A stretch of DNA of 5,163 nt from Phycisphaerales bacterium UBA966. GTDB lineage: Bacteria > Planctomycetota > Phycisphaerae > Phycisphaerales > SM1A02. The DNA is taken from NCBI GenBank assembly GCA_002292895.1, contig DBCE01000239.1:1-5163 (forward strand), in the 5' to 3' direction. Positions 1-5,163 of this stretch are shown here, piece by piece; within the stretch, counting starts at the first letter, position 1; every line of letters begins with the position of its first letter. A program made the translations under genes and the position numbers. Under the pieces are notes generated by a model. It was given only the letters and a program-made list of their open reading frames with translations, was not told the origin of the DNA and made no database searches.

Positions 1-263
1 GGTTTCACGGTCGATGAAAATGGGATGGCCGTGTTTCCTGAACCACCGAACAGCCCCGGGATGGTGCGCGTGCCTGTTTCGTTTGTGACCGCAACGTAAT
101 TTCCAATCCAACTGCCCGCTAGCGGAAGTTGAATGTTCGTCTGCTGCGTGTAGGTGCTGGCTGGTGCCACTGTGCAATTCCACCGGCTCTCAGCAGCGCC
201 TGCGGTTCCTGAAACCATCATGAGTGTGGCGGAGAATCCCAGTGTGGAAAGTGCGCGAGTCAT
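1..263 (-). CDS. Exported protein of unknown function, N-terminal part only (3' end outside window)
   Basis: An open frame starts at the ATG at 261-263 and runs off the window edge; 87 complete codons are visible. The N-terminus looks like a type I signal peptide: Arg3, a hydrophobic stretch from about residue 4 to 19 (LSTLGFSATLMMVSG), then a small-residue segment TAGAA that suits cleavage after residue 23 or 24. The mature part begins with a WNC segment (Cys30). It is rich in Thr, Gly, Ser and Pro, as expected for an extracytoplasmic beta-rich domain, but I recognise no family. No Shine-Dalgarno sequence precedes the ATG. The gene lies 59 nt downstream of the dockerin-type gene on the same strand. 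Signal peptide, uninterrupted frame and spacing support a real gene; its function is unknown. Confidence 0.72.
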   Translation of the reverse strand, partial: MTRALSTLGFSATLMMVSGTAGAAESRWNCTVAPASTYTQQTNIQLPLAGSWIGNYVAVTNETGTRTIPGLFGGSGNTAIPFSSTVK

Positions 264-322
264 AGTGAAAACGTAGCACGAATCGCCCGATTGTCCAACA
301 ACGGATCGGCAGAAGCAGCCTC
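264..322 (-). promoter_or_regulatory. Intergenic gap with weak promoter candidate and overlapping inverted repeats
   Basis: This is the only non-coding gap longer than 30 nt. Read on the minus strand, TTGGAC (293-298) is followed after 17 nt by TACGTT (270-275), a poor sigma-70-like pair. The -10-like element ends only 6 nt before the ATG at 263, so a transcript from it would be leaderless or nearly so, which fits the missing Shine-Dalgarno. AATCGCCCGATT (281-292) is a perfect 5-bp inverted repeat around CC. CCGAT (287-291) pairs with ATCGG (305-309) and can extend by two G-C pairs across a 3-nt bulge. Neither hairpin is followed by a T-run on the minus strand, so this is not a convincing rho-independent terminator. 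Confidence 0.25.
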
Positions 323-2707
323 TCAAAGTGTCTCTGTCTGCGACCAAAGCCCCAGTAGCAGCCCTAAATCGGCTCCGTTGACCACACCGTCAAAGTTCAG
401 GTCGCCGATGTGCGGATGTAGCACCCCAAACTCACCAAGCAGAATTCCCAAGTCGGCGCCATTCACAAAGCCGTCCTGGTTGAGATCAGCGTTCGGCGGA
501 CATGATGGGCACTCGTGTCGAATCCAGTAGTTGGTTCCGTCAAATCCGGGAAGCACCGGTGGTTCATCTGGCGACGGCGGGTTGGCGGGGTCCGGCTCGG
601 TGCATGGTTGACCGCTGCGGATTGGCCCAACATCCATGCCCAATGTCACCACTGCGTACCACGGTCCACCGGTCAACGTGATGTTCTGAACCATCGGCGC
701 ACATCGACCGCCAAACCAAATCGAGTGTGTCTCGAATGGTCCGTTCATTGGGCCGCGCATGAGGTGCAGCTCTGCAGGAAACTCTGCATCAAGCGTGAGC
801 CGAACGACGCGCGAACCGGTGCCTCCACCAAGCGTGTACCAATCCGTATCACGCGGTGATCCAGTGGTGCACGAGCCAGCTACGGTATGCCCTGCAAGTA
901 GTTGGGAAACCGCTCCCAAGCGGTTTGGTCCGTCGTTGGTGTGTAGATAGCACGCCTCATCGTTTGCGCGAGCGCCGGCTGGAACAGTGATGGTGCACGG
1001 CGGAAGCCCGCACAATGCGGCGGCGCGAGCAACGCAGACCCAGTCCCAAGTGGCGCCGTCGCAGTAGCCATCAAGTGGAGTCACTCGAGCGCAGCAATCC
1101 GGATCTTCACAGCCCGGATCCGGGTGTACCTCATTGCACGGCCCATAGGAGGGACACACCAGTCCATCGCATTCCGTACTGGCAAGATCCACGCACACTT
1201 CCTCCCACGTCACGATGCAGCAGTCCGGTGCAACGCTGCACACGGCATCGCAACACGGCGTAGTGAAACAGCCAGGATTGGCATGTACCTCATCGCAGCG
1301 ACCGCCACCTCCGCTTGGGCCACAGGCAGGCGGCGGAACGAGTGATGCAGCTGCCGGCAAAGCCCCCAGGTCGGCGCCAAATCCAGCCAATTGGCGCGCA
1401 ATCACGCATGCTGGAGAGTCACCCAAAGCGTAGTCCGTTGCCAACACTGTCCGTTCGGATTTCACTCGCGGCTGCTTTGTAGCAGTGAATGCACCGCCGC
1501 CACAATCTTGGAGATTGCGATAGCCAAGCGCAAAGTGCCCGGAGATGTCTGCCTCAATCAGATCAAGATCGCAATCACCATCGATATTCACGGCAAGAAA
1601 GTGTCGCGCAAAACTTGAGTACTCAAGCGAGATGGGCGCCGCAAAGGCAAGACCTGCAGCAGTTGAATCATTGCGCCACACCAAGATGTTGCCAGTGAGT
1701 ACGGTGCTCGTCACCGCGTCAAGGTCGCCATCGCCATCAAAGTCTGCTAGCAGCGCGCCCCAGTGATAGCCACCAGAAACTTCGCCTACCTTCACGGCAC
1801 TTGCAAAGCCACCGGCGCCATCGTTTCGGAAAATCACCACTGGCTGACCCGCTCCGGTGGACAACAGTGGCGCAAGAATATCGATGTCGCCATCGCCATC
1901 CACATCACCAAGATCAAAGGTGACCACTGCTGGCTTATTGATGTTGGGGAACTCGGGTGTCAGCCAAGAAATAGGCGCGCGGAATGACCCGCCAGCTTGC
2001 CCAAAGAAGATGTCAAAGCGCCGCGTACCCATGCACCCAACCACCAAATCGGTGCGGCCATCGCCGTTGAGATCGCCCGCCAGCACATCTTGCGGGCCAG
2101 GAACTCCGCCACTCCACGCGTCAACGCGGATTCGTTGTGAGACCGTGAAGTTTCCGGTTCCGCCGTTCAGCAAGATGGCAATGTGCTCGCTTGCGTAGCA
2201 GGAAACCGCAAAGTCAATATCGCCATCGCCGTCAAAGTCACCCTTGGCAATCGACCGTGGTTCACGATCGAGCGGGATGATGGCGCTCGACACCATCAAC
2301 CCACTGGCGGCTCGGCGCAGCACTTGCAAGCGCCCTGAATAGGAGCGGATCACAAGTGTCAACTCCGCGGCACCGTCTCCATCAATGTCTGCGGCGACGG
2401 CATCATCTACTTGCCCATCAACCGCCACGGTTTGCATGGGGCCAGCGCTGCCATCGGTGTTGATTGAGCACCAGTTGAGAATGTTCAATGGGTCTCGACC
2501 GGGGAGCACCAAATCATTCTTGCCATCGCCATCCATGTCAAAGAGTCGTGCGCGCGTCGGGAAGTGCGCAGGCGTGCACTCCGCGTAAAAGTCTGGCTCG
2601 CCGAAGGTGATGTCAGCGCGGGACGCCGGTGTGATCCACGCGAACACCATCAACGTCATCACGCTGCACACCAAGCGCATGCTGTGGCCGTTGATTTGCA
2701 CTGTCAT
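323..2707 (-). CDS. Secreted multidomain protein: FG-GAP/VCBS propeller, Cys-rich repeats, PPC-like domain, dockerin-like C-terminus
   Basis: A 794-residue exported protein, probably a calcium-stabilised surface or extracellular protein; ligand unknown. Start: the frame opens at a TTG (2758) inside the upstream gene. The first ATG is at 2707, 28 nt after the upstream stop, and places a signal peptide at about residues 1-31 (hydrophobic LVCSVMTLMVFAWI, then ASRA before Asp32). ATG 2680 would also retain the signal; neither has a clear Shine-Dalgarno. Order of parts: seven FG-GAP calcium loops between residues 57 and 382; two Cys-rich repeats (471-571); a PPC-like beta-sandwich (about 581-701, with DTDWY at 620-624); a Pro-rich linker (about 705-721); a CPSC pair; and two dockerin-like loops (741-787). 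The stop TGA is at 323-325. FG-GAP repeats are known from integrin-like and VCBS proteins; the whole layout is typical of Phycisphaerales secreted proteins. No catalytic motif was seen. Confidence 0.93.
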   Translation of the reverse strand: MTVQINGHSMRLVCSVMTLMVFAWITPASRADITFGEPDFYAECTPAHFPTRARLFDMDGDGKNDLVLPGRDPLNILNWCSINTDGSAGPMQTVAVDGQVDDAVAADIDGDGAAELTLVIRSYSGRLQVLRRAASGLMVSSAIIPLDREPRSIAKGDFDGDGDIDFAVSCYASEHIAILLNGGTGNFTVSQRIRVDAWSGGVPGPQDVLAGDLNGDGRTDLVVGCMGTRRFDIFFGQAGGSFRAPISWLTPEFPNINKPAVVTFDLGDVDGDGDIDILAPLLSTGAGQPVVIFRNDGAGGFASAVKVGEVSGGYHWGALLADFDGDGDLDAVTSTVLTGNILVWRNDSTAAGLAFAAPISLEYSSFARHFLAVNIDGDCDLDLIEADISGHFALGYRNLQDCGGGAFTATKQPRVKSERTVLATDYALGDSPACVIARQLAGFGADLGALPAAASLVPPPACGPSGGGGRCDEVHANPGCFTTPCCDAVCSVAPDCCIVTWEEVCVDLASTECDGLVCPSYGPCNEVHPDPGCEDPDCCARVTPLDGYCDGATWDWVCVARAAALCGLPPCTITVPAGARANDEACYLHTNDGPNRLGAVSQLLAGHTVAGSCTTGSPRDTDWYTLGGGTGSRVVRLTLDAEFPAELHLMRGPMNGPFETHSIWFGGRCAPMVQNITLTGGPWYAVVTLGMDVGPIRSGQPCTEPDPANPPSPDEPPVLPGFDGTNYWIRHECPSCPPNADLNQDGFVNGADLGILLGEFGVLHPHIGDLNFDGVVNGADLGLLLGLWSQTETL
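347..487 (-). repeat. Dockerin-like tandem calcium-binding loops
   Basis: Two EF-hand-like loops lie 28 residues apart near the C-terminus. Loop 1 is DLNQDGFVNGADLG, with candidate ligands D741, N743, D745, N749 and D752. Loop 2 is DLNFDGVVNGADLG, with D769, N771, D773, N777 and D780. Each is followed by a Leu/Gly-rich helix (ILLGEFG, LLLGLW). This fits the dockerin type I pattern of a calcium loop plus helix. The NGADLG wording and the position at the extreme C-terminus are what I associate with Phycisphaerales secreted proteins. No cohesin is visible in the window, so a cellulosome role is not implied; a sorting or anchoring role is inference. Confidence 0.88.
995..1297 (-). repeat. Two tandem 53-residue Cys-rich repeats within the secreted protein
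   Basis: Unit 1 begins at Cys471 (CDEVHANPGC) and unit 2 at Cys524 (CNEVHPDPGC). They align without gaps at a period of 53 residues (159 nt). Cysteines at offsets 0, 9, 14, 15, 25, 34, 42 and 47 occur in both units, and a Trp at offset 30 (in TWEEVC and TWDWVC) is also shared. Unit 1 has two further cysteines, at offsets 19 and 26, giving ten against eight. The even counts and export signal suggest disulfide-bonded modules. Similar double-cysteine repeats are familiar from Phycisphaerales surface proteins, but I cannot give a family accession. Confidence 0.85.
1562..2539 (-). repeat. Seven FG-GAP/VCBS calcium-loop repeats (probable seven-bladed beta-propeller)
   Basis: Aspartate-rich loops of the form DxDGDGxxD start at residues 57, 107, 157, 212, 268, 322 and 374, a spacing of 50-56 residues. 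Examples are DMDGDGKND, DFDGDGDID and DLNGDGRTD. The last, NIDGDCDLD, has Asn for the first Asp and Cys in place of the second Gly. Seven units of this length match one seven-bladed FG-GAP propeller as in integrin alpha-type and VCBS proteins. On the plus strand the loops appear as recurrent GCCATCGCC at 1727, 1889, 2057, 2222 and 2522. The propeller fold is inferred from repeat number and spacing. Confidence 0.9.
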
Positions 2708-2735
2708 TGATATGAGCTCATTCGCGGGTGGGTTC

Positions 2736-5163
2736 TCATTGCACTGGCAGTTTCGCAATCATTTCATCCACTTTTGCAAGCCGCTGGCGATGGCGGGCAA
2801 CCGTGGGCTCCAAGAGCGTGAGAGCCTGAATGTGCAGGCGCGCGGTCTGTAAATCACCCGCCTCAACGGCAATGGCGGCCACAAACTCGCGTGCCGCGGG
2901 GTCGTACGCCCGTATTCTGGCTGCCTTGGTGGCGTGTTCAAGCGCCAATGCCAAATTCTTTCGCCCGCGCTCAATGCGCGCCAATTCCATAGCGAAGTTA
3001 GCGTCGTTATCGGAATAAGAATCCAATACCTGCAAATGCGGCACCGCCGCCGCCGAGTCGCCCGCCGCCAGGGCGGCCTTGGCAAGCACCCGGTGCGGCC
3101 ACGGGTCGATGGGGCGCAGGGCGGAGTAGGCCGCCAACCGCTCCAAAGCAAGGGCGTCCGGGGCAGCATCGCCCTTCAGCTGGCGCCGCAGCCAAAGCTC
3201 CAGCAGATCCGGGTGCGCGGGATGCTTGGTAATCAACGCTTCAAGGCGCGCAGCATCAATCTCCACTGCGCCGTCCGCAGCACCCGTCTCGGCGCGGACC
3301 TCCTCCACCATCATGGCCATTGACGGCTCAGCAAGCATGCCCCAGGAGCGCAAATCCGCCTCTGCGAACTTCTCAAATCGTTTCATGAATTCCGCACGAT
3401 CGACATGCAGCACATCAGCAAACGCCGTGGCCTCCACGGTGCCGTCACGGTACAGCGCCAGCAACTTAAGAATTGCAGCGCGTCCCCATTCTTTCTCAAT
3501 AAATTCCACCATCCACGCACCCTGCGTATACGCCTGCGTTCGATCGGTCTTCTTCTTCGGCCGCACAAACGCCAAGTTGATGGATTCAAGATCAAAGAGC
3601 GTGTTGGAGTCAAACGCTTGCGCCAGCAACTGCACGCTGTCCCATGAACGCGGTCGCGTTTCCAAATGAGTAGCGAGCGCTTCAGTAAACCAATGCGGAA
3701 TCCGATTGCGCGTCTGCTCCAAAGTCACTGTGTGCACATATTCATGGCGCAACACTTCTTGCCAGTCATACATTCCAAGGTGCAGCTGCGGGGCGCCTTC
3801 GCGCGGCGCTTCCAATGCAATCAGCGGACCAGTGCTTGCTGCAATGGTGTGAATCCACGGCATTCCAGTGATGCGCACCGCGAGACTCTTGTGATCCGGA
3901 TGAAGCTCAATGATGGTTGGCCTGCCTGGCACATGTCCAAGCCAATCCGTGATATCACCGTGCATGGCATCAAGCGCTGCCGGCATCCACGCGGCCAGTG
4001 CCTCATCAATCCCTGGCTTGCAGCGCACTACAAAGTGCTTGCCATCGAAGTGCTTCCAATCCGCAAGTGCCTCGGCGAGTGTCAGGCTGTGGCCTGCCCG
4101 TTGGTCAAACGCATCAAGCGAGACCGCAAGCCGCAGTGCCGCCAACGCTTCGGCATCACGGCCAGCCTGCATTTCCAGAAGCCCCAACTCCGCTACCGGC
4201 GCGCTCCATCCGGGGGCACGCTTCGCTGCTTCACCCAGCGCCGCCGATGCCTCTTCATACTGACGTGCCAGCGCTAGAAACCGTCCCGCTTCATACGGGC
4301 CCAGTGGTGAGCCAGGCATCAATCGATCAAGCTCGGCCAAGCGACCCGCCAGTGCGGTCATGTCAAAGAGCATGCCATCAGCTGCTGCGCGCAATGCGAG
4401 CGCTTCGCGCTGCTCTGGAAATCGCGTGAGAAACGGATCGAGCACAGCAATGGCTGCTGCAGCATCACGAGACTGCAGCGCGCACTCCGCGTCAAGGAGT
4501 ACCGCTTGTGGATGTGCACCGTTGATGGCGCGCAAATGTATTGCTGCTTGGCGCGCGCCATCAAAGTCAAAGGCCTGCACCGCAACGCGCCCCAGCAAAT
4601 GTAATGCCTCACCACTGCGCAGATTGCGGCCAAGCGCTTCCTGAAGTGCAGCAACACCATCTTCAAAGCGATCCTTCTGCACAAGCAGTCGCCCTTCCAG
4701 TAGCCGAGGCCGCGGATCAAGTTGATCGGCATCACGAAGCTTGGCAAGTGCATCCAACATCGACTGCCAGTCGCGCGATGGGCGACCTTGCAAACGCGCC
4801 AGCAACGCAGTGGCTTCGATGGCATCCATTTGCTCATCGCGCGTTGCCCCATTCTGTTCACCTGCCTCTTTCGCAGCGAGCGCAGCAGCGGTGCCATCAG
4901 CCGTGCGCCCAAGCGCGTCAAGTGCCAGGGCACGCATCAGAACACCCCGAGAATCAGTGGCTTTTTCTACTAACACAAGTGCATCCTGCGGCCGACCAGA
5001 GGCAATCAGTGCCTCCGCGCGGACCGCTGCCGGTGCGGCCGGATCGGCGAGTGCCGCAGAAGCAAAGTCGGCAATAGCCAGCGCAGCGCGAGCGCGATCA
5101 GCGGGCGTTGTCAGATCACCTTCGTCCCAAGTGCCGTGCCGCAAGCGAAGAGCTGCGCGCTCC
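2736..5163 (-). CDS. TPR-repeat protein with central peptidase MA-like zinc metallopeptidase domain (5' end outside window)
   Basis: The frame is open to the window edge; 808 residues are visible, counted from the first full codon at 5160-5162. A TTG at 5144 could serve as a start, but the helical Ala-rich sequence continues upstream of it (ERAALR), so the gene is treated as 5'-partial. Residues 1 to about 355 are alpha-helical TPR-type repeats (for example EEASAALGEAAKRAPGWSAP). Residues about 372-604 resemble the peptidase MA family: HFVV strand, lGHVPGRP segment, zinc motif HEYVH (473-477), Glu494 in WFTEALA as probable third ligand, and a conserved-looking AYTQGAWMVEFI helix. Residues about 630-790 are more TPR-like repeats, ending at TGA 2736-2738. 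The flanking TPRs suggest partner or substrate binding. Substrate, export and any signal peptide cannot be judged because the N-terminus is missing. It is followed after 28 nt by the secreted-protein gene, suggesting one operon. Confidence 0.92.
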   Translation of the reverse strand, partial: ERAALRLRHGTWDEGDLTTPADRARAALAIADFASAALADPAAPAAVRAEALIASGRPQDALVLVEKATDSRGVLMRALALDALGRTADGTAAALAAKEAGEQNGATRDEQMDAIEATALLARLQGRPSRDWQSMLDALAKLRDADQLDPRPRLLEGRLLVQKDRFEDGVAALQEALGRNLRSGEALHLLGRVAVQAFDFDGARQAAIHLRAINGAHPQAVLLDAECALQSRDAAAAIAVLDPFLTRFPEQREALALRAAADGMLFDMTALAGRLAELDRLMPGSPLGPYEAGRFLALARQYEEASAALGEAAKRAPGWSAPVAELGLLEMQAGRDAEALAALRLAVSLDAFDQRAGHSLTLAEALADWKHFDGKHFVVRCKPGIDEALAAWMPAALDAMHGDITDWLGHVPGRPTIIELHPDHKSLAVRITGMPWIHTIAASTGPLIALEAPREGAPQLHLGMYDWQEVLRHEYVHTVTLEQTRNRIPHWFTEALATHLETRPRSWDSVQLLAQAFDSNTLFDLESINLAFVRPKKKTDRTQAYTQGAWMVEFIEKEWGRAAILKLLALYRDGTVEATAFADVLHVDRAEFMKRFEKFAEADLRSWGMLAEPSMAMMVEEVRAETGAADGAVEIDAARLEALITKHPAHPDLLELWLRRQLKGDAAPDALALERLAAYSALRPIDPWPHRVLAKAALAAGDSAAAVPHLQVLDSYSDNDANFAMELARIERGRKNLALALEHATKAARIRAYDPAAREFVAAIAVEAGDLQTARLHIQALTLLEPTVARHRQRLAKVDEMIAKLPVQ
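3681..3746 (-). other. Predicted zinc site of the metallopeptidase (HEYVH plus downstream Glu)
   Basis: Codons at 3732-3746 encode HEYVH, the HExxH zinc and catalytic motif. Glu494 (3681-3683), 17 residues after the second His, sits in WFTEALA, the place of the third ligand in gluzincin-type peptidases. The MA-type consensus here is usually W-F-x-E-G-x-A; this protein has Ala instead of Gly after the Glu. All three predicted ligands and the catalytic Glu474 are present, so the site looks intact. Activity is inferred. Confidence 0.8.

Noticed and set aside
264..322. Rho-independent terminator after the secreted-protein gene
   Set aside because: The hairpins are short or bulged and no T-run follows them on the minus strand.
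347..487. Cellulosome component
   Set aside because: The dockerin-like doublet alone does not imply it: there is no cohesin, glycoside hydrolase or carbohydrate-binding module in the window, and such tails are widespread in Phycisphaerales.
1350..1380. GFGADLGALP segment as a third dockerin loop
   Set aside because: It shares only the letters GADLG. The Asp/Asn ligand residues that should precede it are missing, and it sits in a linker before the Cys repeats.
2612..2707. Lipoprotein signal with Cys in LVCSV
   Set aside because: The Cys is near the start of the hydrophobic stretch rather than after it, so it does not fit a lipobox. Cleavage after ASRA fits better.
3666..4277. Plus-strand open frame of 203 codons, the longest on that strand
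   Set aside because: It lies wholly antisense to the peptidase domain, which has clear family motifs. Its product has no recognisable domain and an arbitrary composition rich in Arg, His and Cys.
4358..4933. Minus-strand open frame of 191 codons in another frame of the TPR gene
   Set aside because: It is fully contained in the TPR coding region on the same strand, with a Cys/Arg-rich product typical of an out-of-frame reading.
4541..5077. Plus-strand open frame of 178 codons
   Set aside because: Antisense to the helical TPR region. The product is Gln/His/Pro-rich low-complexity sequence explained by the opposite strand's Ala-rich codons.
5142..5144. TTG at 5144 as the true start of the TPR-peptidase gene
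   Set aside because: The frame stays open to the window edge with the same helical, Ala/Arg-rich character, and the TTG lies inside an apparent repeat. A start outside the window is more likely.

Overview
The window reads as a piece of a Planctomycetota chromosome, most likely Phycisphaerae/Phycisphaerales. The main clue is the C-terminus of the central gene: two dockerin-like calcium loops with the NGADLG signature and a short tail. These follow a Cys/Pro-rich linker, tandem double-cysteine repeats and an FG-GAP/VCBS region, a combination typical of large secreted proteins in that group. This placement comes from recalled family knowledge, not a search.

Layout: three genes, all on the minus strand, so transcription runs from high to low coordinates. 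First (5163 to 2736) is a TPR-rich protein with a central zinc metallopeptidase domain of the peptidase MA type (HEYVH, with a downstream Glu); its start lies outside the window. Second (2707 to 323) is a 794-residue exported protein: signal peptide, seven FG-GAP calcium loops (probable seven-bladed beta-propeller), two gapless 53-residue Cys-rich repeats, a PPC-like beta-sandwich, a Pro-rich linker and a terminal dockerin-like doublet. Third (263 to 1) is the first 87 codons of a further exported protein of unknown function.

The first two genes are 28 nt apart and are probably co-transcribed. A 59-nt gap with overlapping inverted repeats and a weak, possibly leaderless, promoter separates the second and third. 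No functional link between the genes can be shown from sequence. The most plausible reading is a cytoplasmic or exported TPR-peptidase next to genes for cell-surface or secreted proteins.

No RNA gene, mobile element, CRISPR array or clear rho-independent terminator was seen. Coding density is very high and no gene-free stretch exceeds 60 bases. I found no evidence of a new defence or mobile system. The most interesting signal is the internal architecture of the secreted protein, especially the Cys repeats and their paired cysteine loss.
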